A stretch of 42,377 bases of DNA from Candidatus Palauibacter poriticola (GTDB lineage Bacteria; Gemmatimonadota; Gemmatimonadetes; Palauibacterales; Palauibacteraceae): NCBI GenBank assembly GCA_012270965.1, contig JAAXHJ010000080.1, positions 1-42,377 of the forward strand. The letters are read 5' to 3'. The notes beneath the pieces are model-generated. The model saw only the letters and a program-made list of their open reading frames with translations. It was not told the DNA's origin and did no database searches. How positions within the stretch are numbered: the first letter of the stretch is position 1; the number at the start of each line of letters is the position of its first letter. Positions 16,690 through 24,831 of the stretch are shown here, in pieces. The position numbers were made by a program, and so were the translations under genes.

Positions 16690-18242
16690 GGGCGTTGCGC
16701 CGAATGGCGGTCGCGGTGCCGGCACTGGTCGCGGCGGTTGTGCCCGCGGTTGCGGGGCAGGAGGACGCGGCCGCCGCGGGCAGGGTCGTGTACGACCGCT
16801 GGTGCGCCGAATGCCACGGCGAAACCGGGCAGGGGGACGGCTCCGCCGCCGCCTCGATGCTGCCCAGGCCGCGCGACTTCACGCAGGCGCTCTACCAGAT
16901 CCGGACGACCGGGAGCGGACAGCTCCCGACGGATGCGGACATCCGGTTCGCGATCGAGAACGGGCTCCCCGGTACGACGATGCCGGGCTGGCCGAATCTC
17001 ACGGACCGGGAGATCGACGACGTCATCGTCTACCTGAAGAGCTTCTCGAGGTTCTTCGGCCAAGGTCCCGCCCCCGAGCCGCTGGACTTCGGCTCGGATC
17101 CGGGCGGCGGTCCCGCGGCGATCGAGGCCGGGGCCGCCGCGTATCTCACGATGCTGTGCGAGGAATGCCACGGCCTCTCGGGGCGGGGCGACGGAACCTC
17201 GGCGCCGACGCTGGAGGACTGGCGCGGCCTCCCCATCCGCGCGGCCGACCTCACGGAGGCGTGGGTCCTGAACGGCGGAAGTAGCGTCGAGGACATGCAC
17301 ACCCGGATGCTGACCGGCTTGGACGGCACTCCGATGCCGTCGGCGATCGACGCCATGAACTCGGGCGTCGTCTCGCCCGATGAGGTCTGGCAGCTGTCGC
17401 ACTACCTCGCCTCGATGGGGCCGCGCGAGATGCCGCCGCTGCGGGAGGTGATCCGGGTGGGGCGCGCCGAGGACGGGCTCCCGGCCGATGGCGCGGAGGA
17501 GGCCTGGGCGGGCGTCGAGGCCTTCTACTTTCCGATGTCGGGCCAGGTCGTCCAAGTGCCGCGCAACTTCGCGCCGACGGTCGACGGGCTCTGGGTTCAG
17601 GGGCTCCACGATGGAAGCGACATCGCGCTCCGCGTCCAGTGGAACGACCCATCGAACAGCCCGGACCCGAACTGGGACGAGTGGCAGGGCAAGATCACGG
17701 CCGCTCTCGACCTCGACGGCGCGGCGCCCATCGCCCTCGATAGCGCCGGCGCGCCCGCCGCGCGGCCCCCGGACGCGGTACTCCTCCAGTTCCCCTTCGA
17801 ACTGCCCGAGGGCACCGACCGGCCGTACTTCCTGATGGGGGACACCCGCGAGCCCGTCTATCTGTGGACGTGGGATTCGGAGAGCGGCGTCGGCGCGGGA
17901 CGCGGCCGCGGCCTGGGCTCGGTCGAACCGCTCGAGGATCCGGTAACCGGAGCGGCGACATGGGAGGAGGGACGCTGGACGCTCTACGTCCGCCGCCCGA
18001 TCGAAGTCGAAGGCGACGGCCTCGACTTCGCCGAGGGCACCCCGGCGCCCATTGCGTTCCAAGCGTGGGATGGGTCCAGCGCCGAGGCCGGAACCCGCAG
18101 CTCCGTGAGCACGTGGTATTACATTCTCCTCGAACCTCCGGCGTCCAGCACGGTCGTCGTGACGCCTCTGCTGGCGATGCTCTTGACGGGGGCCTTCGGT
18201 CTGGTTCTCGTGCGCCGGGCTCAGGACCGTCGGAGGGATTGA
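16686..18242 (+). CDS. Diheme cytochrome c fused to an ethylbenzene-dehydrogenase-like haem-b domain
   Basis: 518 aa. Signal peptide (about 1-23), cytochrome c domain 1 with C40-AE-CH44, domain 2 with C158-EE-CH162, then a beta-rich domain (about 220-475) that resembles the haem b-binding gamma subunit of ethylbenzene dehydrogenase (PF09459 type): AWAGVEAFYFPMSGQVVQVP, ALRVQWNDPSNS, RPYFLMGDTREPVYLWTW and a closing STWYYILLE strand. Met residues in the MSGQ and LMGD motifs are candidate haem ligands. One C-terminal helix (about 490-510) anchors it. The arrangement offers three haems in one chain. An unusual assembly, fitting a periplasmic electron relay. Confidence 0.82.
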   Translation: MRALRRMAVAVPALVAAVVPAVAGQEDAAAAGRVVYDRWCAECHGETGQGDGSAAASMLPRPRDFTQALYQIRTTGSGQLPTDADIRFAIENGLPGTTMPGWPNLTDREIDDVIVYLKSFSRFFGQGPAPEPLDFGSDPGGGPAAIEAGAAAYLTMLCEECHGLSGRGDGTSAPTLEDWRGLPIRAADLTEAWVLNGGSSVEDMHTRMLTGLDGTPMPSAIDAMNSGVVSPDEVWQLSHYLASMGPREMPPLREVIRVGRAEDGLPADGAEEAWAGVEAFYFPMSGQVVQVPRNFAPTVDGLWVQGLHDGSDIALRVQWNDPSNSPDPNWDEWQGKITAALDLDGAAPIALDSAGAPAARPPDAVLLQFPFELPEGTDRPYFLMGDTREPVYLWTWDSESGVGAGRGRGLGSVEPLEDPVTGAATWEEGRWTLYVRRPIEVEGDGLDFAEGTPAPIAFQAWDGSSAEAGTRSSVSTWYYILLEPPASSTVVVTPLLAMLLTGAFGLVLVRRAQDRRRD

Positions 18243-18272
18243 TCAAACAGCTTCTCGTACGGAGGTAAGTCA

Positions 18273-19136
18273 ATGCGATCGCATTTTTGGAACCGCTCGG
18301 CCGCCCTGCTGGCCGTCACGGCGATGGCCGCCTGCGGCGGCGGCGATGGCGGTTCGTCCGAAGCGGCGGATGAGGCGGGCGAAGCCGCACCGGCCGCCGC
18401 CCAAGTGGATCCGTCGACCGTCGGCACGATCTCGGGCATGGCCAACTTCGGCGGCATGGTGCCGGAGATGGCGGCCATCGACATGTCGGCCGAGGAGGAA
18501 TGCGCCGCCGGCTACGGCCCCGACGGCCCCACGGCCCAGAACGTCCTCGTGTCGGACGGCGGCGGCCTCGCCAACGTGTTCGTCTACCTGAGCGAGGGCG
18601 TCTCCGCCGCGCCGGCCGTCTCGGGCGCCGCGACGCTCGACCAGGTGAACTGCCGCTACACGCCGCACGTGCTCGGCGTACAGAGCGGTCAGGACATCGA
18701 GATCTCGAACAGCGACAACCTGCTCCACAACATCAACGCCACCCCGACGGAGAACCGCGGCTTCAACATCAGCCAGCCGCGGGCCGGGATCACGAGCACG
18801 CAGCGCTTCCAGGTCGCGGAGGTGATGGTGCCCGTACGCTGCGACGTGCACGGCTGGATGCAGGCGTACATCGGCGTCGTCGACCACCCGTACTTCGCGG
18901 TGACGGACGCCAACGGGAGCTACTCGATCGCCAACGTCCCCGCCGGCGACTACACGCTGACGGCGTGGCACGAGGAGTTCGGCACGATGACGGAGAGCGT
19001 GACCGTCACGGCGGGCGGGACGGCCGAAGCCTCGTTCGAGTACAGCGCCGAGATGACGGGTGCCGACGTCCCCATGGGCGACGCGCTCGTCCTCGAGCAC
19101 GGTACGAACCGCATCCGGGTGGAGCGCATCCAGTAG
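18273..19136 (+). CDS. Copper-binding cupredoxin-like lipoprotein
   Basis: 287 aa. A lipobox AMAAC with C21 as lipidation site gives an outer- or inner-membrane lipoprotein, followed by an acidic linker. The cupredoxin part has H152 (NLLHNINA) and C190-x2-H193-x2-M196 (RCDVHGWM), the ligand set of a type 1 copper site. A carboxypeptidase-regulatory-like segment (GSYSIANVPAGDYTLTAWH, about 215-233) ends the protein. A strong GGAGGT lies seven bases before the ATG. Between three cytochromes c and coxB, it is well placed as electron carrier to the CuA site of the oxidase; copper delivery is an alternative. Confidence 0.85.
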   Translation: MRSHFWNRSAALLAVTAMAACGGGDGGSSEAADEAGEAAPAAAQVDPSTVGTISGMANFGGMVPEMAAIDMSAEEECAAGYGPDGPTAQNVLVSDGGGLANVFVYLSEGVSAAPAVSGAATLDQVNCRYTPHVLGVQSGQDIEISNSDNLLHNINATPTENRGFNISQPRAGITSTQRFQVAEVMVPVRCDVHGWMQAYIGVVDHPYFAVTDANGSYSIANVPAGDYTLTAWHEEFGTMTESVTVTAGGTAEASFEYSAEMTGADVPMGDALVLEHGTNRIRVERIQ

Positions 19137-19143
19137 CTCCCGA

Positions 19144-19183
19144 GAGCGGGGCCCGGCGGCCCAAGCGCCGCCCGGTCCCGCTC
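19144..19183 (+). terminator. Large GC-rich hairpin between the copper protein and coxB
   Basis: Arms 19144-19160 and 19167-19183 pair over 17 positions with one mismatch and one G-U pair, around a six-base loop. No T-run follows, so it may be an attenuator or an RNA-processing/stability element that lets coxB be expressed at a different level from the genes upstream. Confidence 0.4.
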
Positions 19184-19227
19184 GCGTTCCCGTTCACCCG
19201 AAGGGCTCACCTGGAAGGAGATCGCTC

Positions 19228-19899
19228 GTGGATTGGGCGCTGCCCCCGAATTACTCGACCTTCGGCGTCGTGATCGACCAGCTGTTCTGGATCATCCTCG
19301 TCATCACCGGCATCGCGTTCCTCCTCGTGGAGGGCGGGATCCTCTGGTTCTGCATCAAGTACCGGGGACGCGAGGGCGCCAAGGCGCATTACACGCACGG
19401 ATCGAACCGGATGGAAATCATCTGGACGGTGATCCCCGCGATCATCATCGCGATTCTCGGGGCCTACTCCGCCCTCGTGTGGGACGACATCAAGGGAAGC
19501 TCCAACCGCCCCGCGGACGCGCTCGAGTTCCTCGTCGTCGGCAAGCAGTTCGAGTGGAACATCACCTACCCGGGCATGGACCGTACGCTGGGCACGGAGG
19601 ACGACTTCACGGTCCGCAACCAGTTCCATTTCCCGGTGAACGAGGACGTGACCATCCTGCTCGAGTCCGAGGATGTGATCCACTCCTTCTTCATCCCGGA
19701 ACTCCGCGTGAAGCAGGACGCGGTGCCGGGCATGACCATCCCGGTGTGGTTCGACGCGACCCAGACCGGGAACTTCGAGATCGCGTGCGCCGAACTGTGT
19801 GGCCTCGGCCACTACTACATGATGGCGAGCGTGACCGTGCACAGCGCGGCGGACTTCGACGCCTGGCAGGCCAGCCAGGCGCCGGCGGCCGCCCAGTGA
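19228..19899 (+). CDS. coxB: Cytochrome c oxidase subunit II
   Basis: 223 aa. Two N-terminal helices (about 14-44 and 62-84) and a periplasmic CuA cupredoxin domain. CuA ligands are visible: H152 (DVIHSFFIPEL), C187, E189 carbonyl, C191, H195 and M198 (CAELCGLGHYYMM). The aromatic FEWNITYPG segment near W110 fits the cytochrome c docking patch. No fused cytochrome c domain, so the enzyme is aa3-type rather than caa3. The GTG start at 19228 has a good GGAAGGAG upstream and yields the usual short N-terminus; upstream in-frame starts overlap the copper protein. Confidence 0.95.
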   Translation: MDWALPPNYSTFGVVIDQLFWIILVITGIAFLLVEGGILWFCIKYRGREGAKAHYTHGSNRMEIIWTVIPAIIIAILGAYSALVWDDIKGSSNRPADALEFLVVGKQFEWNITYPGMDRTLGTEDDFTVRNQFHFPVNEDVTILLESEDVIHSFFIPELRVKQDAVPGMTIPVWFDATQTGNFEIACAELCGLGHYYMMASVTVHSAADFDAWQASQAPAAAQ

Positions 19900-19914
19900 T
19901 CGAGAAAGGTTGAT

Positions 19915-21681
19915 ATGGCGACGATCGTAGCGGAGGCGACCGGGCAGGCGATCCTGCACGAGGAGCACGAGCAGTCCTTCCTGCGCAAGTACATCTTCTC
20001 GACGGACCACAAGGTCATCGCGATCCAGTTCCTGATCTACACGCTGTTCTTCCTCATGATTGGCGGATTGCTCGCGATGCTCATGCGATACCAGATCGCG
20101 TGGCCGGCGCGGGGCCAGCTGCCGCTGGGCGGGATCTTCCCCGAGAGCATGGTCGCAAGCGGGTACATCCTGCCCGAGTTCTACAACGCGCTCGTCACGA
20201 TGCACGGCTCGGTGATGGTGTTCCTCGCCATCATGCCGATGCTCGTGGGGGTGTGGGCGAACTACCTCATCCCGCTCCAGTTGGGGACGCACGACATGGC
20301 GTTCCCGCGGCTCAACATGCTCTCCTTCTGGCTCATGGTGCCGGCCGGGATCCTCACCCTCGCCAGCTTCTTCGTGATCGGCGGCGCGGCGGGGGCCGGC
20401 TGGACGCTGTACGCCCCGCTCAGCGCCCGTCCCGACCTGTCCGGGGTCGGCCTGGGCCAGATCATGTGGCTGGCGGCGCTCGTCTTCATCGGGCTCTCCT
20501 CGATCCTGGGCTCGGTGAACTACATCACGACGACGATCAACCTCCGCGCCCCGGGGATGACCTGGATGCGCATGCCGCTCACCATCTGGTCGCTGTTCAT
20601 CACGGCGATCCTCGCGCTCCTCGCCATGCCGGTGCTCTCGGCGGCCGGGATCATGCTCGTCTTCGACCAGACGATCGGGACGAGCTTCTTCCTCCCCGAA
20701 GGCGGCGGGCAGCCGCTCCTGTGGCAACACCTTTTCTGGTTCTTCGGCCACCCGGAGGTCTACATCCTGATTCTCCCGGCCATGGGCTTCACCTCGGAGA
20801 TCCTCTCCGCCGGGTCGCGCAAGCCGGTGTTCGGGTACAAGGCGATGGTCCTGGCGCTCGTCTCGATCGCCTTCCTTGGCTTCATCGTGTGGGGCCACCA
20901 CATGTTCCAGAGCGGGATGAACCCGATGCTGGGGCTCACCTTCACGGTCTCGACGCTCTTCATCGCCGTGCCCTCGGCGATCAAGACGTTCAACTGGATG
21001 GGGACGATGTGGCGCGGGAACCTCCAGCTCCACACGGCCATGCTGTTCGCGATCGGGTTCGTCGCGATGTTCGCGATCGGCGGCCTGTCCGGCGTCTTCA
21101 TGGCCTCGACGCCGGTCGACATCTACATCCACGACACGTACTTCATCGTGGCGCACATCCACTACGTGCTCTTCGGAGGAAGCCTGTTCGCGCTCTTCGG
21201 GGCGATCTACTTCTGGTATCCGAAGATGTTCGGCCGGATGATGGACGAGACGATGGGCAAGATCCATTTCTGGCTCACGTTCGTCTTCTTCAACCTGGTC
21301 TTCTTCCCGATGCACGGCGTGGGGATGGTGGGGATGATGCGGCGCATCTACGACTCCACCGGCTACGCGCACCTGCAGGGCATCGAGGACTCGAACGCGC
21401 TCATCACGTGGGCGGCGTTCGGACTCTTCGCCTCGGGCTTCCTGTTCGCGTTCAACTTCTTCTGGAGCCTGAAGAAGGGGAGGAAGGCCGAGGCGAATCC
21501 GTGGAACGCGACGACGCTGGAGTGGCAGACGCCCTCGCCGCCCAAGCACGGCAACTGGGAGGAGGTCCCGGTCGTCTACCACGGTCCGCACGAGTACAGC
21601 CACCCGGATGTGGAGGACAAGGACTGGCTGGCGCAGAACGAGCGGCCGGACGTCGTGAGTCCCGCCGCGGGCAGTCACTGA
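19915..21681 (+). CDS. coxA: Cytochrome c oxidase subunit I (aa3, A-family)
   Basis: 588 aa, the catalytic subunit reducing O2 and pumping protons. Low-spin haem ligands H97 and H416, high-spin haem ligand H414 (VAHIHYVL), CuB ligands H279, H328 and H329. HPEVY (279-283) carries the helix-VI Glu (E281) and the cross-linked Tyr (Y283) typical of A1-family oxidases. D127 and N134 (DMAFPRLN) match the D-channel entrance and K357 the K-channel Lys. All key residues are present, so it should be a working proton-pumping oxidase. The start follows GAGAAAGG and lies 16 bp after coxB. Confidence 0.97.
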   Translation: MATIVAEATGQAILHEEHEQSFLRKYIFSTDHKVIAIQFLIYTLFFLMIGGLLAMLMRYQIAWPARGQLPLGGIFPESMVASGYILPEFYNALVTMHGSVMVFLAIMPMLVGVWANYLIPLQLGTHDMAFPRLNMLSFWLMVPAGILTLASFFVIGGAAGAGWTLYAPLSARPDLSGVGLGQIMWLAALVFIGLSSILGSVNYITTTINLRAPGMTWMRMPLTIWSLFITAILALLAMPVLSAAGIMLVFDQTIGTSFFLPEGGGQPLLWQHLFWFFGHPEVYILILPAMGFTSEILSAGSRKPVFGYKAMVLALVSIAFLGFIVWGHHMFQSGMNPMLGLTFTVSTLFIAVPSAIKTFNWMGTMWRGNLQLHTAMLFAIGFVAMFAIGGLSGVFMASTPVDIYIHDTYFIVAHIHYVLFGGSLFALFGAIYFWYPKMFGRMMDETMGKIHFWLTFVFFNLVFFPMHGVGMVGMMRRIYDSTGYAHLQGIEDSNALITWAAFGLFASGFLFAFNFFWSLKKGRKAEANPWNATTLEWQTPSPPKHGNWEEVPVVYHGPHEYSHPDVEDKDWLAQNERPDVVSPAAGSH

Positions 21682-21725
21682 CCATCGATCGAGTCGAGAT
21701 CGGATAGGGAAGGGAAGAGAGAATA

Positions 21726-22340
21726 ATGGCATACGCCGCGACCGCGGGCCGGGTCCCCGAGAGGGGACTCGATGTCTACACCCAGAAGGTGGGAATGTGG
21801 GTGTTTCTGTGCTCGGAGGTGATGTTCTTCGCGGGCCTCATCGGCTCGTACGTCGTGCTCCGGTTCGGGGCCGCCGACACGTGGGCGGAACCCGGCGCCG
21901 TACTGAACGTCCGGGTGACGGCCTTCAACACCTTCCTCCTCATTTGCAGCTCGGTGACGATGGTGAAGGCGTTCGCGGCCGCGCAGGCGGGGGACCAGCG
22001 CGGGATCCAGATCTACCTGCTGGGGACGACGATCCTCGGGGCCACCTTCCTCGGCGTGCAGGTCTACGAGTACACCGAACTCGTGCTGCACCAGTCCTGG
22101 CAGGGGAGCCACGGGTTCACGCCCGCCGCCGGACTGTACGGGGCCACGTTCTTCACCATGACGGGCTTCCACGGCTTCCACGTCCTGCTCGGCGTAATCT
22201 GCCTCGCGTGGGCGACGATCCGCGCCTGGCGGGGGCACTGGGGGGCGGACAATACGCACGGGATCGAGGTGCTCGGCCTCTACTGGCACTTCGTCGACCT
22301 CGTGTGGATCATCCTGTTCACGATCGTATACCTGATCTAG
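21726..22340 (+). CDS. coxC: Cytochrome c oxidase subunit III
   Basis: 204 aa with five or more membrane helices, length typical of the short, five-helix subunit III of caa3/aa3 oxidases. Motifs include KVGMWVFLCSEVMFFAGL (helix I, with the conserved Glu), a GSHGFTPAAGLYGATFF-like loop and FHGFHVLLGV, and a final helix YWHFVDLVWIILF. It stabilises subunit I and supports proton uptake. The ATG follows a purine-rich AGGGAAGAGAG stretch. Confidence 0.95.
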   Translation: MAYAATAGRVPERGLDVYTQKVGMWVFLCSEVMFFAGLIGSYVVLRFGAADTWAEPGAVLNVRVTAFNTFLLICSSVTMVKAFAAAQAGDQRGIQIYLLGTTILGATFLGVQVYEYTELVLHQSWQGSHGFTPAAGLYGATFFTMTGFHGFHVLLGVICLAWATIRAWRGHWGADNTHGIEVLGLYWHFVDLVWIILFTIVYLI

Positions 22341-22383
22341 CCGCGCCGGGCCGGTTCGGCGCCGAGAGCTACGGAGCGAACGA

Positions 22384-22689
22384 ATGAGTGAAGCCGGAGG
22401 ACACGCGGCGAGCGCCGCGGACGACCATGCGCACGAGCATCCGAGGTACATGCTCATCTGGCTCTACCTGGCCATCCTCACGATTCTCGAGGTCCTGGTG
22501 GCGTTCCTGGCGATCCCGAAGTGGATGATCGTGGTGTCGCTGCTCATCATGGCCGTCTGGAAGGCGCTGCTGGTCGCGCTCTACTACATGCACCTGAAGT
22601 TCGAACCGAACCGCGTGCGGCTGGTGGCGCTGGCGCCGCTTCCGGCCGTGGCCATCATGATCATCGCGATCATGATGGAGTACGTGTAG
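22384..22689 (+). CDS. Cytochrome c oxidase subunit IV (CtaF/CoxD-like)
   Basis: 101 aa. A His-rich N-terminus (DDHAHEHPRY) precedes three helices: MLIWLYLAILTILEVLVAFL, WMIVVSLLIMAVWKALLVAL with the typical KALLVALYYMHLK ending, and a third near the C-terminus. This is the pattern of the prokaryotic subunit IV found beside subunit III in caa3-like oxidases. A small accessory subunit without cofactors, 43 bp after coxC. Confidence 0.9.
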   Translation: MSEAGGHAASAADDHAHEHPRYMLIWLYLAILTILEVLVAFLAIPKWMIVVSLLIMAVWKALLVALYYMHLKFEPNRVRLVALAPLPAVAIMIIAIMMEYV

Positions 22690-22702
22690 GCGCGACTTCG
22701 CC

Positions 22703-23626
22703 GTGGAGGCCGGGAGTCTTCTGAAGGCCCGCGGAATCCCGCTCGGCGGGATCTCGAGACGGGTCCACTCGATTCGCGGGACGCTGCCCGCGTACTTGGA
22801 ACTAACGAAGCCGCGCATCACGGCGCTCGTCGTCGCGAGCGCGGCTGCCGGTTTCCTCCTCGGCGCGGCGAGCTTCGACTTCGCCCTCTTCGCGCACGCC
22901 ATGGCCGGCGTGGCGCTCGTCGCCTCCGGGACGAGCGCGATGAACCAGGTGCTGGAGCGGGATGTGGACGCGCTCATGGGGCGGACGCGGGCGCGGCCCC
23001 TGCCCGCCGGCCGGATCGCGGTGCCTCCGGCGGCCATCGTCTCGGGGATCCTCGCGGCGGGGGGGATCGTCTGGTTGTGGGTCGCGGTCAATCCGATCAC
23101 CGCCGGCCTCGCGCTCGCCACCTTCATCTCCTACGACTTCGTCTACACGCCGCTCAAGCGCGTACACTCGCTCTCCACCATCGTGGGCGCGGTGCCCGGG
23201 GCCCTGCCGATCCTCGGCGGGTGGACCGCCGCCACCGGGCAGTTCGGTACCGGCGGCTGGGCGCTGTTCGCCATCCTCTTCCTCTGGCAGCTGCCGCACT
23301 TTCTCGCGCTGGCGTGGCTGCTCCGAGACGATTACGAGGCGGCGGGGCTTCGCATGCTCTCCGTCGGCGACTTCGAGGGCCGGCGGACGCGTCACCAAGC
23401 GCTGCTCTACGCCCTCACTCTGATCCCGGTGAGCCTGCTCCCGAGCGTCCTCGGCCTCACGGGCGTCGTGTACTTCGCGGTCGCGCTCGGTCTCGGGGTG
23501 TTTTTTCTGTGGACCGCGTTCCGGTTCGCCCGCTCCGCCACGCCCGCGAACGCCAGGGGCTTGTTTCGATCCTCGATCGTGTATCTTCCACTGCTGATGA
23601 CGGTGCTCGTCCTCGACAAGCTGTAG
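22703..23626 (+). CDS. ctaB: Protoheme IX farnesyltransferase (haem O synthase)
   Basis: 307 aa UbiA-family membrane prenyltransferase that adds a farnesyl group to haem B, needed for haem A of the aa3 oxidase. The first Asp-rich motif reads NQVLERDVDALMGRTRARPL (N81, D87, R94), and YDFVYTPLKR forms the second conserved region. About eight helices. GTG start 13 bp after subunit IV. No ctaA (haem A synthase), Sco or CtaG gene follows in the window, so haem A synthesis and copper insertion must be completed elsewhere or by the unknown genes downstream. Confidence 0.93.
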   Translation: MEAGSLLKARGIPLGGISRRVHSIRGTLPAYLELTKPRITALVVASAAAGFLLGAASFDFALFAHAMAGVALVASGTSAMNQVLERDVDALMGRTRARPLPAGRIAVPPAAIVSGILAAGGIVWLWVAVNPITAGLALATFISYDFVYTPLKRVHSLSTIVGAVPGALPILGGWTAATGQFGTGGWALFAILFLWQLPHFLALAWLLRDDYEAAGLRMLSVGDFEGRRTRHQALLYALTLIPVSLLPSVLGLTGVVYFAVALGLGVFFLWTAFRFARSATPANARGLFRSSIVYLPLLMTVLVLDKL

Positions 23627-23632
23627 ACAGCC

Positions 23633-23875
23633 GTGCCGAAACCTCTCGCCGTCCTCGCGGCGGCCCCGCAGATGCAGCACACGCCGGATGAACAGACGGG
23701 ATACGTCCTCATGTTCGTGTTCATGGCGGCGATGCCCTACCTGCTGCTCGTCGTGATCGGCGGCGGGATCTTCCGGGCGCGCCGCCGCCAACGCCGGCAG
23801 GAGGTCGAGAGGGCCTTGGAAGAGCAGCGCGAATGGGAGGCGGCCCGCGCCGCCGATGCGGACTCCGCGTGCTGA
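23633..23875 (+). CDS. Small single-helix membrane protein
   Basis: 80 aa. One membrane helix (about residues 24-47, YVLMFVFMAAMPYLLLVVIG) followed by a basic and then Glu-rich cytoplasmic tail predicted to be helical. A His/Gln-rich stretch precedes the helix. Not recognised. GTG start six bases after ctaB, and its end overlaps the next start, so it belongs to the oxidase operon. It may be a small oxidase accessory protein; that is inference from position only. Confidence 0.6.
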   Translation: MPKPLAVLAAAPQMQHTPDEQTGYVLMFVFMAAMPYLLLVVIGGGIFRARRRQRRQEVERALEEQREWEAARAADADSAC

Positions 23876-24831
23876 CGCTCGGGCGCAGGATCCGGGCCGG
23901 GCTCGCCGGAGGGCTGCTGGGGGGGTTCGTCCTCGCCGTGCTCTTCTACTTCTACGACCTCGGGCAGGGAACCCCGCTTCAGACTCCCGCCTTCCTCTGG
24001 GGGGCGATCATCAGCCGCGCCGAGGTCGAGGCATCGACCGGGATCATCGCGGGCTTCACCCTCATCCACTTCGCCACGTGGGCCGGGCTCGGGATGCTGG
24101 CCGCGGCGCTCGTTCAGTGGGCGGGCCTCCCGCGCAACGTGTTCATCGGCGCCCTGTACGGGCTCTTCGTGTGCTCGCTCGCCTTCTACATCGGACTCAT
24201 CCGGGCGCCTTCGGGACTCGTGATGTCCGCGCCGGGCTGGCCGGCCGTCTTCTTCGGGAACGCGCTCGCCGGGGTCGTGATGTTCACCCACATGCATTGG
24301 GTGAGTTCCGAACCCGGCATCGTGGGGATGATGAACTTCCTCCGCACGCACCGCGTGACGCGGCACGGCATCTACGCGGGGCTCCTCGGCGCCCTCGTCG
24401 TCGCGCTCTGGTTCCTCATCATCGACTCCATGCTCCGGCAGCCCTTCTATACGCCGGCGGCGCTGGCGACCGTCCTCTTCCGCGGCGCCCCCACCCCGGC
24501 CGCGGCCGAGATTTCTCTCGTGCCCGTCCTCGGGTACACACTCGCCCACTTCGCGTTCTTCATGCTGTTCGGCGTCGCGGTCTCCGGCCTCGCGAGACAG
24601 GTGTCCAAGTTCCCGCCCCTTGCCCTCGGCATCATCGTCTTGTTCGTCGTCTTCGAGGTCTTCTTCGTCGCCATGGTCGCGATGCTGGGCGGCTGGATCC
24701 TGGAGGAACTCGCCTGGTGGTCGATTCTGATCGGCAATATCCTCGCGGCGCTCGTCATGGGCGGATACCTGTGGAGGGTCTATCCGGAGTTCGCGGAGAG
24801 TCTCGCGGCGGAGAGTCTTTGGGCGGACTGA
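23869..24831 (+). CDS. 8-TM membrane protein with internal 4-TM duplication
   Basis: 320 aa of unknown family. Eight hydrophobic helices fall into two halves (about 8-141 and 168-301) that match each other by eye: GGLLGGFVLAVLF with GLLGALVVALWFL, PLQTPAFLW with PFYTPAALA, AGFTLIHF (62-68) with LGYTLAHF (221-228), and FFGNALAGVVM with LIGNILAALVM. The His in the second helix of each half (H67, H227) is conserved, a possible metal or haem ligand. Start GTG 23869 overlaps the previous stop; ATG 23833 is an alternative. Its place behind the cox genes suggests an oxidase or haem-related membrane role. Confidence 0.7.
   Translation: MLTLGRRIRAGLAGGLLGGFVLAVLFYFYDLGQGTPLQTPAFLWGAIISRAEVEASTGIIAGFTLIHFATWAGLGMLAAALVQWAGLPRNVFIGALYGLFVCSLAFYIGLIRAPSGLVMSAPGWPAVFFGNALAGVVMFTHMHWVSSEPGIVGMMNFLRTHRVTRHGIYAGLLGALVVALWFLIIDSMLRQPFYTPAALATVLFRGAPTPAAAEISLVPVLGYTLAHFAFFMLFGVAVSGLARQVSKFPPLALGIIVLFVVFEVFFVAMVAMLGGWILEELAWWSILIGNILAALVMGGYLWRVYPEFAESLAAESLWAD

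Noticed and set aside
19207-21732. 841-codon minus-strand open frame opposite coxB/coxA
   Set aside because: Composition of Arg, His, Asp, Glu and Val is that of a mirror frame of membrane helices; the plus strand carries all oxidase ligands.
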